Notes: a model not told the origin generated them from the letters alone. A stretch of 64,000 nt of DNA from CAYVQU01 sp964453155 (GCA_964453155.1 CAYVQU010000004.1:1-64000); one strand, 5' to 3'. Positions 16,979 to 26,420 are shown, numbered from the stretch's first letter. Numbers and translations are program-made.

Positions 16979-17025
16979 TTTTAGGGATTTGATTGGGCAA
17001 AATCTAATCAAATCCCTAAAAAATT
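16979..17025 (+). terminator. Intrinsic terminator
   Basis: A perfect 16-base inverted repeat (16979-16994 against 17006-17021) with flanking T- and A-runs, placed 3 bases after the stop of the STAS-like gene. Confidence 0.8.
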
Positions 17026-17138
17026 TCATTTGGGGAAATCCAATCTACTATCTTACGTTTTATTAACATTAATGCGGTAAAAATAACTTGGTAAATTAGA
17101 GATTTTGCCAAGTAATCTTATTTTTTGTTGAGGTAGAG

Positions 17139-18995
17139 ATGACTGAAAACCAACCTATTGCTTTCAAAGCAGAAATTAAACAACTGCTCAATATCCTGAT
17201 CCACTCCCTGTACACCGAACGTGAGATTTTCTTACGAGAACTAATCTCCAACGCGTCTGATGCCCTGACCCAGTTGCAGTTTGCGATGCTCACCGATCGG
17301 GACGTCCATGAGGCCGATGCCGAACTCAAAATCCATCTCAGTGTGGACGAAGACGAGAAAATTCTCACGATCACCGACACCGGCGTGGGGATGACTCAGG
17401 AAGAATTGATCCAGAATTTGGGGACCATTGCCCAATCGGGGGCGCGGGCTTTTATTGAGGCCAGCCAAGAGAGCGATGCCAATCTTTCTGACATCATCGG
17501 CCAGTTTGGAGTTGGGTTTTACTCCGTTTTCATGGTCGCCGATTGGGTGCGGGTAACTTCCCGGTCCTATAAACCCGATGCCGAGGCCGCGACCTGGTAC
17601 GCAACGGGTGAAGACACTTTCACCGTCGACGCGGCTGAAAAAGCCGAACGCGGCACCACCATTGAGATCAAACTCAACACAGAATCCGAAGAGTTTGCCA
17701 CTGATTTCCAACTGCGGGAGATCGTCAAACGGCATTCCGATTACGTCCCCTTCCCGATTTTCATCGGCGAGAGCGAAGAGCAGGCCAACAAACAAACTGC
17801 CATTTGGCGCCAGTCCCCCCAAGAAGTTGAAGACGACAGCTACAACGACTTCTACAAACAGCTGACCCTCGATTTCGAAGATCCGCTGGCCCGGATCCAC
17901 TATCGGGCGGATGCTCCACTGCAAATTTTTGGTCTCCTTTACGTCCCCACCAAGGCCGAACGCACGATGTTCTCCCTGCGCAAGGAAGATGGGCTCAAAC
18001 TCTACGTCCGCAAGGTCCTGATCCAGGAGTACACCAAAGATCTGCTGCCGAATCACTATCGTTTTGTCCAGGGTGTGGTCGATACCGAAGATTTGCCCCT
18101 CAACGTTTCGCGTGAATCCTTCCAATCCAGCGCCGTTATTGCTCGGATGAAGAAAATTCTCACCAGCCAGGTTACGAATAAACTCAAGGATATGGCAAAG
18201 AAAGAGGCAGCCGAGTACGCTAAATTCTGGGAGAATTTTGGCCAATTCATTAAGGAAGGGATTTCGACCGAACCCCTGGAGAGTGAAACACTAGCGCCCC
18301 TGGTTCGCTTCCACACCACCACCCACACTGAATCCTGGGCTTCCTTCGATGAATATGTTGAGCGGATGAAAACCGGCCAGGAAAAAATTTACTTCATTAT
18401 CGGGGATGATGACCGCTCTGTGGCTCGCAGCCCGCACCTGGATTACTTCCGGGATAATGGCTATGAAGTGATAACGTTTACGGACCCAATGGACTCGTTC
18501 ATGCTCATGGGACTCAAGAAATTTGGGGATTACGACCTCCAAAATGTGGCCGCCGCCGACCTGGAATTACCGGAGGCCGAGGCGACCGATGAAGATGAAC
18601 CTCAGCCCGAAGAGATGCCCGAGAAAGATTTTAAGAAAGTGGTCAAGCGTTTCAAGAAACAACTCGGCGAACGCGTCACAGACGTCCGCTCTACAGACCA
18701 CCTGCGGGATTCTGTGGCCCGGCTCGTGGACCCCGAAGGGACCATGGACCAGGAGATGCAGCGCGTTTACCGCATTGTTGATCGCGACTATGAAGTCCCC
18801 AAGAAAGTACTCGAACTCAACCCCCGGCATCCGATCATCGCTAATCTCTACGATCTTGAAAAAGATGACGAGTTTGGAAAAACTGTCATCGAGCAGATTT
18901 ACGAGAGTGCCCTATTGATCGAAGGCCTCCACCCTGATCCGGCCTCAATGCTCCCTCGCATCCAGGAGTTGATGGAAAAGGCATTAGGAAAATAA
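17139..18995 (+). CDS. htpG: Molecular chaperone HtpG (Hsp90)
   Basis: A 618-residue Hsp90. The GHKL ATPase domain shows 'FLRELISNASDAL' (magnesium-binding Asn), 'ITDTGVGMTQEEL' and 'GQFGVGFYSVFMVADWV', and the middle domain shows 'FSLRKEDGLKLYVRKVLI' and 'DTEDLPLNVSRESFQ', including the catalytic Arg. Length is normal for bacterial HtpG. It refolds clients with ATP in the cytosol. GAGG lies shortly before the ATG. The 116-base leader contains a weak hairpin (AACTTGG 17085, CCAAGT 17108). It ends at a strong terminator shared with the convergent MFS gene. Confidence 0.97.
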   Translation: MTENQPIAFKAEIKQLLNILIHSLYTEREIFLRELISNASDALTQLQFAMLTDRDVHEADAELKIHLSVDEDEKILTITDTGVGMTQEELIQNLGTIAQSGARAFIEASQESDANLSDIIGQFGVGFYSVFMVADWVRVTSRSYKPDAEAATWYATGEDTFTVDAAEKAERGTTIEIKLNTESEEFATDFQLREIVKRHSDYVPFPIFIGESEEQANKQTAIWRQSPQEVEDDSYNDFYKQLTLDFEDPLARIHYRADAPLQIFGLLYVPTKAERTMFSLRKEDGLKLYVRKVLIQEYTKDLLPNHYRFVQGVVDTEDLPLNVSRESFQSSAVIARMKKILTSQVTNKLKDMAKKEAAEYAKFWENFGQFIKEGISTEPLESETLAPLVRFHTTTHTESWASFDEYVERMKTGQEKIYFIIGDDDRSVARSPHLDYFRDNGYEVITFTDPMDSFMLMGLKKFGDYDLQNVAAADLELPEAEATDEDEPQPEEMPEKDFKKVVKRFKKQLGERVTDVRSTDHLRDSVARLVDPEGTMDQEMQRVYRIVDRDYEVPKKVLELNPRHPIIANLYDLEKDDEFGKTVIEQIYESALLIEGLHPDPASMLPRIQELMEKALGK

Positions 18996-19001
18996 AGCAT
19001 T

Positions 19002-19040
19002 AGACCTGGAAGGTTTCGAAAACCTTCCAGGTCTTTTTTA
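19002..19040. terminator. Bidirectional intrinsic terminator
   Basis: AGACCTGGAAGGTT (19002-19015) pairs with AACCTTCCAGGTCT (19021-19034), followed by a T-run to 19040. It lies between convergent htpG and the MFS gene, whose stop is at 19038. Confidence 0.88.
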
Positions 19041-20249
19041 CGAAACGACGGTTTGCAATCTTCTCCCCCGAAACATCCCCAAAAACCACGCGGCCCCCAG
19101 CAAGCCAATCAATCCACCCCCAAACCAGATTGACTGGGGGCTGAGATTGTCGTTGAGAAAACCACCGATCACCGGGCCAACCCCCGCCGCGACGCCCCAA
19201 CACAGCGAGAAAATGCTCATATACCGGCCGCGCATATCTTCGGGGGCAATATCGGCGACATAAGTCGTCGCCGTCGGCACCAGGAGTAATTCGCCCATTG
19301 TCAGGGTTACCATGCTGGCCCAGAAATCCCAGAATCCATCCCCGAAGGCCACACTCGTCACCCCAGCCGCGTACATAAAGCCACCCAAACCCATCATCAG
19401 GAGGGGGGAGTAACTTTTGCTCTTGCGGGTGACTAAAACCTGCAATGTGACGACCAGGATGGCGTTTGTCATGGGGATAAACCCAAATTGATTTTCCATT
19501 ACCTGATAATTTGTCTTGGCGTAAACCCCAAGCAGCACCCAAACGATCGTCGAACCGATTTGGGTCAAGGTGAAAGCCAAAATGAAGGCCATAAAGGCCT
19601 TATCAACAAATATCTGGCCATAACTTTTGATACCTGTTGTTTGAGTTGCCACATCGGGGGTAATTTTCGGCAGCGTTTCTTTGGCGAAAAACAATACCAA
19701 TAACCCAAAAAAGACCAACCCGGCTGCCGCGCACCAGAACGCGATGCTATATGAAGCTGTTGCCACAAATCCACCCACCGCGGGGCCTAGCGCGATGCCC
19801 ACGTTTTTTGCCAAGCGCGTGAGAGCATAAGCATCGGCGCGTTGACCCTCTGGGATGAGATCCGCTACCATGGCGTCAGATCCCACTCGATATAGGGGAT
19901 TAACGAATCCTCGCAAGGTCATCAAGATTGCGAACTGCATCACGGTCTCGGCCGGGATCATGGCGACATAGAGCACGCCCATGGCGATCAGACCAAAAAC
20001 CATCGTGGACCGGCGGCCGGCTCGATCACAGATGGGACCAACGACGAAGGAAGCGATCAATCCGGCAGTGGCGTTGAGTGTCATCATGAAAGCGACCGCC
20101 GTCATCGGCAGGCTGAGTTTATCGCTGACGTAAATCATCAAAAAGGGCCAGATCATACTGGCCCCGGCGGTGCTGATCAGCATCCCCCAGAAGAGCAGCC
20201 AGAATTGAGATGGGTAGTTTTGTTGGTTGAATTGGCGTAATATTTTCAT
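19038..20249 (-). CDS. MFS transporter (drug-efflux-like)
   Basis: A 403-residue major facilitator with about 12 hydrophobic helices. 'GPICDRAGRRSTMVFG' after helix 2 is the classical MFS signature A, and 'RLAKNVGIALGPAVGGFVA' in helix 5 resembles motif C of antiporters, which favours export of small molecules (DHA1-like). I take the ATG at 20249 ('MKILRQFNQQNYPSQFW') rather than a frame extension to 20369, because the extension crosses a perfect palindrome and a GGTACAAT -10 box (complement of 20264-20269). The -10 leaves only a leader of about seven bases. Substrate unknown. Confidence 0.85.
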   Translation of the reverse strand: MKILRQFNQQNYPSQFWLLFWGMLISTAGASMIWPFLMIYVSDKLSLPMTAVAFMMTLNATAGLIASFVVGPICDRAGRRSTMVFGLIAMGVLYVAMIPAETVMQFAILMTLRGFVNPLYRVGSDAMVADLIPEGQRADAYALTRLAKNVGIALGPAVGGFVATASYSIAFWCAAAGLVFFGLLVLFFAKETLPKITPDVATQTTGIKSYGQIFVDKAFMAFILAFTLTQIGSTIVWVLLGVYAKTNYQVMENQFGFIPMTNAILVVTLQVLVTRKSKSYSPLLMMGLGGFMYAAGVTSVAFGDGFWDFWASMVTLTMGELLLVPTATTYVADIAPEDMRGRYMSIFSLCWGVAAGVGPVIGGFLNDNLSPQSIWFGGGLIGLLGAAWFLGMFRGRRLQTVVS

Positions 20250-20310
20250 GAGATTTCGGCGGGATTGTACCACTATAATTTCTCTTGAAAAGGTGTGTTC
20301 TATCCCAAAA

Positions 20311-20344
20311 AAGGAACTCGGTTTTTGCAAAAACCGAGTTCCTT
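20311..20344. repeat. Perfect 34-base palindrome
   Basis: AAGGAACTCGGTTTTT (20311-20326) is the inverted complement of 20329-20344 with GC at the centre. It lies upstream of the minus-strand MFS gene and downstream of the 212-residue membrane-protein gene, and may terminate the latter. Confidence 0.65.
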
Positions 20345-20362
20345 TCCGATCAGAATTTTGAA

Positions 20363-20437
20363 ACCACAAAGGACACCAAGAGCACGACGCAATATCAGAC
20401 TTTGTGTCCCTTTGTGGTCTTTGTGGTGATTTTTTTA
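20363..20437. repeat. CCACAAAGGACAC-type inverted array
   Basis: ACCACAAAGGACAC (20363-20376) pairs with GTGTCCCTTTGTGGT (20404-20418, one-base bulge); the right side repeats the TTTGTGG word at 7-base steps. It lies directly after the stop of the minus-strand membrane-protein gene. A T-run (20430-20437) on the plus strand would serve only plus-strand transcripts, so its use as a terminator is unclear. Confidence 0.6.
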
Positions 20438-20441
20438 AAGA

Positions 20442-21080
20442 TTATTTATCCATTGGTGGTCTTAGATACTCCAATCCTTGCAACAGCAACCCGATTTGAG
20501 CAAGTGTTAGCCATGCGAGTCCAATTATCAAAACCCAGGTGAGGATGTTGATCCATTTAGGACCATCGATCTGCAGATCAAGAATTTGAGCCTGAATATC
20601 GTCGATCGAGCTTTGATAATCTCCCACTACGACCTGGGCTTCTTGCAGGGTCAAATTGATGTCATTCATGTCAGTGACGATATTAGACAACTCGGTTTGC
20701 ATGTTTGCCAAATTATCGCTGGTATCGCCCAATTCATCTTTGTTAGGGACCAGAAAACCCGCGAGGCCTGATTTCATGAACTGATCAAAACTCTCTGCCA
20801 AAACGTTGATATCCTTCATTGTCAGTGCCATCGACGATGTTACCTCGACGGCCGTATCCATCGAATCGGTTGCGGTCCCGAGGGATTGGTCCACAATGAC
20901 CAGCCCGGCCGAGGCCGAATCCAGAGTTTCGGTGATCAACTGGGTTGTTTCATAAAACGAGAGCAGCATCGAGGTGCGTACCTGCCAGATGCCGTAAATT
21001 CCAACCGGACCAAAAACCATCCCAGCGAGCGCAACCAGGATCAACGTTATTCCTAGAAACCGTTTGAAGAAAGTTTTCAT
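20442..21080 (-). CDS. Two-helix membrane protein with helical extracytoplasmic region, function unknown
   Basis: I take the ATG at 21080 (AGGAG, then TTTGTG, then ATG), giving 212 residues. A membrane helix at about 10-30 is followed by some 140 residues that are rich in Ser, Thr, Asp, Gln and hydrophobics at heptad spacing ('SMDTAVEVTSSMALTMKDIN', 'LANMQTELSNIVTDMNDINL'), likely a coiled coil outside the membrane, and by a second helix near 180-200. The topology recalls sensor or methyl-accepting modules without an output domain. It is divergent from surE, sharing the 116-base gap with back-to-back -10 boxes (minus: complement of 21111-21116; plus: 21137-21142). I do not recognise a family. 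Confidence 0.65.
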   Translation of the reverse strand: MKTFFKRFLGITLILVALAGMVFGPVGIYGIWQVRTSMLLSFYETTQLITETLDSASAGLVIVDQSLGTATDSMDTAVEVTSSMALTMKDINVLAESFDQFMKSGLAGFLVPNKDELGDTSDNLANMQTELSNIVTDMNDINLTLQEAQVVVGDYQSSIDDIQAQILDLQIDGPKWINILTWVLIIGLAWLTLAQIGLLLQGLEYLRPPMDK

Positions 21081-21110
21081 CACAAACTCCTGACCAATTT
21101 GCCTGAAAAG

Positions 21111-21142
21111 ATTGTACCATTGGGCTGATTTGCTCTTATAAT
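21111..21142. promoter_or_regulatory. Divergent promoter region of surE and the membrane protein
   Basis: On the plus strand TATAAT (21137-21142) precedes surE by 54 bases. On the minus strand TGGTACAAT (complement of 21111-21119) is an extended -10 for the membrane-protein gene. No strong -35 on either side. Confidence 0.5.
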
Positions 21143-21196
21143 ACGACGATTCAAGTTTCAGACAATTAAGACCGCTTAGACCTTTAGGACAAATTA

Positions 21197-21976
21197 ATGA
21201 CCCTTTCAAACCCTCACATTCTCATCTCCAACGACGATGGCGTTACCGCCCCTGGCCTGCTGGCTTTAGCTCAAGAAATGCGCAAACTGGGTGATGTCAC
21301 GATACTGGCCCCCGATCATAACTGGTCTGCTTCGGGACATGGCAAAACAATGCACAAGCCATTACGAATCAAAGAAGTAAATCTGACGGACGGCACTATG
21401 GCTTATGCCAGTGATGGCTGCCCCTCGGATTGTGTGGCCCTGGCATTGCTTGGATTCATCGAACGCAATGTTGATCTGGTCGTCTCGGGGATCAACCCCA
21501 ATGCTAATATCGGGATCGACGTAGTTTATTCGGGGACAGTCGCGGCTGCAGCTGAGGCCGTGATCAATGGGGTGCCAGGGATTGCGGTTTCGATGGATTC
21601 GCCTGACGAGCATGCCGGCCCTCTAGATTATGGTCCGACCGCCCGCGCCGCCCGTAAAGTGGCTACCAAATTCCTCGAATCTGGATTCCCTCCTGAAACG
21701 GTGTTCAATGTGAACGCTCCTTATCTGTCTGATGAAGAGATTAAAGGATTTCAGGTCACCCGTCAGGGTCAACGGATTTATCAGGACGCCCTCGAAGTCC
21801 GGGCTGATCCTCGCTCCAAACCCTATTATTGGATTGGGGGAGAGTATCCCACCGGAGAAGATATTGAGGGTACCGATTATGGGGCGATCAAGGCGGGATA
21901 CGTGTCGATCACGCCGCTCAAACTTGATCTCACCGCCAATGATTATTTGCCTGCGCTACAAAAATGGGATTGGTAA
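21197..21976 (+). CDS. surE: 5'/3'-nucleotidase SurE
   Basis: A 259-residue SurE phosphatase that removes phosphate from nucleoside 5'- and 3'-monophosphates and is linked to stationary-phase survival. The N-terminal 'LISNDDGVTAPGL' holds the metal-binding Asp pair, 'WSASGHGKTM' the active-site Ser and 'SGINPNANIGIDVVYSGTVA' the metal-binding Asn, all conserved. Length is typical. Its convergent neighbour ends 12 bases away, with no clear terminator between, so transcripts may collide. Confidence 0.95.
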   Translation: MTLSNPHILISNDDGVTAPGLLALAQEMRKLGDVTILAPDHNWSASGHGKTMHKPLRIKEVNLTDGTMAYASDGCPSDCVALALLGFIERNVDLVVSGINPNANIGIDVVYSGTVAAAAEAVINGVPGIAVSMDSPDEHAGPLDYGPTARAARKVATKFLESGFPPETVFNVNAPYLSDEEIKGFQVTRQGQRIYQDALEVRADPRSKPYYWIGGEYPTGEDIEGTDYGAIKAGYVSITPLKLDLTANDYLPALQKWDW

Positions 21977-21987
21977 TACCAACTTTG

Positions 21988-24900
21988 TCATAAAATATTG
22001 CTTTCTGATTTCCAATTGTTGGTATTGAGCGTTTCGATCACCCCATCTACAGTCATCTCTAAAGAAGGAATCTCATCTGAAATTTGCACTACATAGTCAA
22101 CACAATATTGTTGAGCTTCAGCCCGGATTTCCTGATTACTGGCAGGGTGGTGGCTGATGAGTGTGAGCAGTTGAACGGCCTTCTCTTGTAAATCGGCTTC
22201 CAAGAACATTTTACTCACCCGCAGCAAGACAGATACAGTAACACTCCCTAATTTCGAGCCGACCGTCTCTAATGCTTCGCTAAATAATTTAGCCGCGCCA
22301 GCATAATCTTCTTGGCGAATAGCGATGCGTCCTAAACTCTCCAAGGCCGAGGCAATCCCTCCGATATCACCAATGTCGCGGTAGGTAGAGATGTTTTGGT
22401 TGAAAATCTCAGTAGCTACATCGTATTCATCTTGCAGGATGGCGATTTGAGCTAGATTATTGAGCGCAGTTCTCATCCCCTCCTGGTGCCCCAAATCTCT
22501 CATATTGTCGTAACTCTCTCGGAATAATCGTTGGGCTTCATCGAAATTGCCTAAAGCCCTTTCGGCGTTTCCCCAGTTATTTAACAAATAAGACCACATA
22601 TAGCGGTATCCGGTGGCAGTATGATGCTCCAATGCAGCCTGACCATACTGCTGTACTTTTTCATAATTTCCCTTGGCCAGTTCCAGGGCGCTTAGGGAAT
22701 AAAGCGCACCGATTGCGTTGATGCGATCATTTCTATTTTGGTGATATGCCAGCATCTCTTCGCCGATCTGGCGAGCTGCTTCATAATTCCCAGCGACGGT
22801 ATATAAAACCGTTAATGCGGACCGCGCATCTAGTCCGGGTAAAAATGCAAGTTCAAGTTTGCTGTTTTGAAGATATTGCCAACTTTGATGGCCAAAAGCC
22901 AATCCCTGTTCGATTTGGCCTAACCGCAGCGCGGTCCAAGATTTCTGAATATATACGCCCGAGAGAACAAGATCTCGCTCAGGGCAAGCGGGGAAATTTG
23001 CCAGTTCTGTTATTGCGGTTTCATACCAGGATTCAACTTCCTGCCATCGGTTTTGAACTTCCCGAAAAATTAGAATGGAGTGTTGAACAAGGATCAGATC
23101 AGCGAACATACCGTGTTTGCTAGCCCAAACCCAGGCATTGTGGATATTGCTCATCTCTGGCTCAGTGACTTGACAGGCGAATTTAACATCGCCAACCGCA
23201 TATTGCTGATCTAAATCAGCCAGAAATTTGCAATAATAACGGGTGTGATTCTCCCTAGCAGAGGCATAGCGCTCCGGATCATTTTTTAGTGTGGTTTCGC
23301 CCATCTGGCGGAGCAATTCGTGGATGGAGTATCGTCCGGCTGCATCTCGCTGGAGCAATGATTTATTGACTAAGGTTGCTAAAATGCGGAGGTTTGCATT
23401 GGCAACTGATTGGGCTGCGATTTGAGTAAAACCCCCTTGAAAAATGCATAGATGAATGAACACCAGGCGTTCAGAATCCCCTAAAAGTCGCAGCGATTGT
23501 TCTACCACGGCGCGCACACTGCGGTGTCGTTCGGGGATATCCTGAAAATCACTGGTCAAGAAGTCGGTCTCTTGGTTGATCCCGGCCTGGATTTCATCCA
23601 GGGAAAACATATCCACCCAGGAGGCAGCCAATTCCACTGCCAGTGGCATCCCCTGAACGGCCTGACAAATTCCCAGAATGGTCGGCAAATTTTCGTCATT
23701 CAGAATCATATCTGGCATCAATCGTTGGGCAGACTGCATAAATAGTTTCACAACGCCGGCCTGGCTGGCCTGATCGGCAGTTTCCCAAGCCTGTACTTCC
23801 ATCCCCGATATGTTCAGAATGGTTTCTCCCCGCAATCTCAACCGTTGACGAGTCGTAACCAACACTTTGACCAATGGCGCGCCCCTTAAAATATCTGTGA
23901 CCATCGTACTGCTGCTGAGCAGATGTTCAAAATTATCTAGAATCAGCAGCATGTGTTTTTGATGCAAATAATTGATGAGTTGTTGAATAGGGGGCTCAGA
24001 TGAGTGGAAATGAAAACCGATGGCTTCGGCAATTATGTTGGGGATATTTTCTGGCGAACTAGTCTTAACCAAGGGGACGAAGAAAACCCCAGCCTCGAAA
24101 TGGCCGATCTGTTGGCGGCTGGCTTCTAACGCCAGGCGAGTTTTTCCCATGCCACCCATCCCAACAATGGAAATCAAGCGGACATTCCCGTCTGCGAGGT
24201 ATCCTCTTAAGCGATCTAGCTCTGCTTCTCGACCAATGAAGGGGGTCATATCTGCTGAGAGATTGTGGATTTGAGTTTGAACCGGAATGGGGGTTGGAAC
24301 GCTGCGGGCAACTGTCAGTGGTTTGCTCTCTCGGCCGCTGATGATGTCTTCTAACACAACCCCAACATGCCGTACGGAGGGTAATCGGTGGTCGCGATCC
24401 TTCTCTAGCATGTAATGGATAAGGGTGGTGAGTTCAACTGGAATTTCAGGGGTTTGTGACAGCGTATCAGGGGGCGGTTGAGTGAGAATATTGGACAAAG
24501 TATGGGATATGGTGTCGCCGGCAAATGGATTTTGACCGGTCAGCATCTCATAAAGGATCACGCCAAAGGCCCAGATGTCAGCCCGATTATCAATGGTCTC
24601 GCCATTGATGATTTCTGGGGCCAGGTAATTGATGGTGCCCAAAATCATGTTCGTCTGGGTGATCCGCTCCTGGCTGGTTACAAAAGCAATCCCGAAGTCT
24701 GTCAAGCGGGGGGTGCCATCATGCGAGAGCAGAATATTTGCTGGTTTTAAATCTCGATGGATGATGTGCAGCCGATGCGCCCGGGTTAAGGCGTCGGCCA
24801 GGTCGATGGCAATATTCAAAACGTCCTGGATGGGCAATGATCCCGCATCTAGTTGTTGACGCAGGTCCCCCTCTGGGCAATACTCCATGACCAGGTAATT

Positions 24901-25140
24901 TTCCCCGTTCTCCTCGATGGTGTTATAGAATTTAACGATGTTGGGGTGATCTAAAACCCGTAATGCTTCTCCTTCACGCCGAAAACGCTCCAAAACCTCG
25001 GTGTTGGCCAGCTCTGGTTTGAGGTGCTTCACCGCGACCGTTTGTTCGGATTCTAAATCCGTTGCCTGGAATACGGCCCCCATGCCGCCAACCCCAATTT
25101 GTTCTAGAATTTGATAGCGTTGTCCAATGATTTGGGTCAT
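21988..25140 (-). CDS. Ser/Thr protein kinase fused to a STAND ATPase and TPR repeats
   Basis: A 1050-residue multidomain signalling protein. Residues 1-270 are a Hanks-type kinase with everything needed for catalysis: 'VGGMGAVF' loop, Lys38, 'HRDLKPAN' (128-135), DFG (148-150) and APE (174-176). 'FIGREAELDRL' near 300 and 'GMGGMGKT' near 328 begin an NB-ARC/NACHT-like STAND ATPase with 'LLILDNFEHLL' (Walker B) and a winged-helix-like segment. The last 400 residues are TPR repeats ('AIGALYSLSALELAKGNYEK', 'GNFDEAQRLFRESYDNMRDL'). No membrane helix or DNA-binding domain is evident, so it likely integrates a ligand or protein signal in the cytosol and phosphorylates unknown targets. Expressed from a promoter divergent to the dehydrogenase gene. 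Confidence 0.9.
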   Translation of the reverse strand: MTQIIGQRYQILEQIGVGGMGAVFQATDLESEQTVAVKHLKPELANTEVLERFRREGEALRVLDHPNIVKFYNTIEENGENYLVMEYCPEGDLRQQLDAGSLPIQDVLNIAIDLADALTRAHRLHIIHRDLKPANILLSHDGTPRLTDFGIAFVTSQERITQTNMILGTINYLAPEIINGETIDNRADIWAFGVILYEMLTGQNPFAGDTISHTLSNILTQPPPDTLSQTPEIPVELTTLIHYMLEKDRDHRLPSVRHVGVVLEDIISGRESKPLTVARSVPTPIPVQTQIHNLSADMTPFIGREAELDRLRGYLADGNVRLISIVGMGGMGKTRLALEASRQQIGHFEAGVFFVPLVKTSSPENIPNIIAEAIGFHFHSSEPPIQQLINYLHQKHMLLILDNFEHLLSSSTMVTDILRGAPLVKVLVTTRQRLRLRGETILNISGMEVQAWETADQASQAGVVKLFMQSAQRLMPDMILNDENLPTILGICQAVQGMPLAVELAASWVDMFSLDEIQAGINQETDFLTSDFQDIPERHRSVRAVVEQSLRLLGDSERLVFIHLCIFQGGFTQIAAQSVANANLRILATLVNKSLLQRDAAGRYSIHELLRQMGETTLKNDPERYASARENHTRYYCKFLADLDQQYAVGDVKFACQVTEPEMSNIHNAWVWASKHGMFADLILVQHSILIFREVQNRWQEVESWYETAITELANFPACPERDLVLSGVYIQKSWTALRLGQIEQGLAFGHQSWQYLQNSKLELAFLPGLDARSALTVLYTVAGNYEAARQIGEEMLAYHQNRNDRINAIGALYSLSALELAKGNYEKVQQYGQAALEHHTATGYRYMWSYLLNNWGNAERALGNFDEAQRLFRESYDNMRDLGHQEGMRTALNNLAQIAILQDEYDVATEIFNQNISTYRDIGDIGGIASALESLGRIAIRQEDYAGAAKLFSEALETVGSKLGSVTVSVLLRVSKMFLEADLQEKAVQLLTLISHHPASNQEIRAEAQQYCVDYVVQISDEIPSLEMTVDGVIETLNTNNWKSESNIL

Positions 25141-25197
25141 TTTTGGAGATATAGGATTTTGGAAATGGAGTATTCAAACCTAATTAGGCCTTAAAAA

Positions 25198-25232
25198 ATT
25201 ATATCATCTCCGGTTTAGCCGGAGGGTATAAT
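25198..25232. promoter_or_regulatory. Divergent -10 boxes around a palindrome
   Basis: TATAAT on the minus strand (complement of 25198-25203) and TATAAT on the plus strand (25227-25232) are only 23 bases apart, and CTCCGG-TTTAG-CCGGAG (25208-25224) lies exactly between. The palindrome would overlap the spacer of both promoters, as an operator for mutual control would. Confidence 0.6.
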
Positions 25233-25263
25233 AAACAATAATATTGCTTTTTCAGGAGATCGT

Positions 25264-26238
25264 ATGAAGCCTAAAGTGTACGTCACCCGTTATTTACCTG
25301 AATCCGCCCGGAAGGAAATCGATCAAGTTTGCGAAGTTGAAATCTGGGATCATGAATTTCCACCACCATATGAAACCATCCTGGAAAAAGTTGCTGATAA
25401 GGATGGCTTACTTTGTCTGTTAACGGATAAAATTGATGCCAACCTCATGGACGCGGCCCCAAATCTGAAAGTCATCAGCCAATGTGCCGTCGGTTTTGAT
25501 AATGTTGATGTTGCCGCCGCAACCGCGCGCGGCATTGGGGTGGGAAATACCCCCGGCGTGCTGACCGATGCCACTGCGGATTTTTCTTTTACCCTGTTAA
25601 TGGCTGCGGCCCGGCGAGTGGGGGAGGCCGTTGATTATGTACGGGCTGGTAACTGGCAAACCTGGGGTCTGACGACCCTCCTCGGCCAGGAAATCTATGG
25701 CGCGACGTTGGGCTTGATTGGCTTTGGTCGCATCGGGCAAGCCGTGGCCAAACGGGCCCGTGGCTTCGATATGCGAATTTTGTATCATGATACTCACCGT
25801 CAGATCGAGGCTGAAAAAGAATTTGGAGCTGAATATTGTGAGCTCGATACGCTACTCGGTGAATCCGATTTTATTTCCCTCCATGTCAATCTGACTCCGG
25901 AAACGCATAGCATGATCAATCAGTCTGCCTTCGAAAAAATGAAATCGACTGCAGTTTTAATCAACACGGCCCGCGGCCCAGTTATAGACCCTGATGCCTT
26001 GTACTCTGCACTCAAAACAGCTCAAATTGCGGCCGCAGCCCTCGATGTATCCCAACCTGAGCCGCTGCCCGTTGATCACAAACTGTTGACACTGCCCAAT
26101 CTCATCATCGCCCCCCATATCGCCAGTGCGACAGTCACCTCCCGTTCCCAGATGGCAATGATGGCCGCCGAAAATTTGATTTCCGGGGCCAATGGCCACT
26201 GTCCACCCAATTGTGTCAATCCCGAAGTTTATGAGTAA
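25264..26238 (+). CDS. D-isomer 2-hydroxyacid dehydrogenase (glyoxylate/hydroxypyruvate reductase type)
   Basis: A 324-residue NAD(P)-dependent dehydrogenase. 'GLIGFGRIGQAVAKRARGF' is the Rossmann loop, and the catalytic Arg ('NTARGPVIDPDAL'), Glu ('DVSQPEPLPVDH') and His ('IIAPHIASAT') are in place. The N-terminal 'GFDNVDVAAATARGIGVGNT' followed by 'PGVLTDATADFSF' is typical of GyaR/GhrB glyoxylate and hydroxypyruvate reductases. AGGAGA precedes the ATG. It reduces glyoxylate or hydroxypyruvate to glycolate or glycerate; related phosphonate- or formate-type enzymes are less likely. Confidence 0.88.
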   Translation: MKPKVYVTRYLPESARKEIDQVCEVEIWDHEFPPPYETILEKVADKDGLLCLLTDKIDANLMDAAPNLKVISQCAVGFDNVDVAAATARGIGVGNTPGVLTDATADFSFTLLMAAARRVGEAVDYVRAGNWQTWGLTTLLGQEIYGATLGLIGFGRIGQAVAKRARGFDMRILYHDTHRQIEAEKEFGAEYCELDTLLGESDFISLHVNLTPETHSMINQSAFEKMKSTAVLINTARGPVIDPDALYSALKTAQIAAAALDVSQPEPLPVDHKLLTLPNLIIAPHIASATVTSRSQMAMMAAENLISGANGHCPPNCVNPEVYE

Positions 26239-26284
26239 TTTCACCCAATTCCGGTTTTTTACGGAACCTTAATCTATTCAACCC

Positions 26285-26312
26285 TTGACAGATTCATGAA
26301 TATCCTTAAAAT
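26285..26312 (+). promoter_or_regulatory. Promoter of the pyrimidine operon
   Basis: TTGACA (26285-26290), 16-base spacer, TAAAAT (26307-26312). Transcription from here would read through both terminators below before reaching pyrC. Confidence 0.8.
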
Positions 26313-26358
26313 TCCGCCCGGAATGTACACGAACAGAATTATTTACCCTAAAACTTAC

Positions 26359-26395
26359 CGCCCCGGGATGACTCATCCCCGTGGGCGATTTTTTT
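26359..26395 (+). terminator. First terminator in the pyr leader (attenuator candidate)
   Basis: CGCCC and CGGGATGA pair with TCATCCCCG and GGGCG (arms about 26359-26371 and 26373-26387), followed by seven T. It sits about 45 bases after the expected transcription start and before pyrC, so it must be bypassed for the operon to be expressed. Confidence 0.75.
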
Positions 26396-26420
26396 GCCAT
26401 TCTCAACGAGATTCTTAATC

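Noticed and set aside
17241..18245. Open frame of 334 codons antisense to htpG
   Set aside because: Shadow of htpG codon bias; no family motif.
19002..19034. Riboswitch downstream of htpG
   Set aside because: Simple long stem with T-run between convergent genes; an ordinary terminator explains it.
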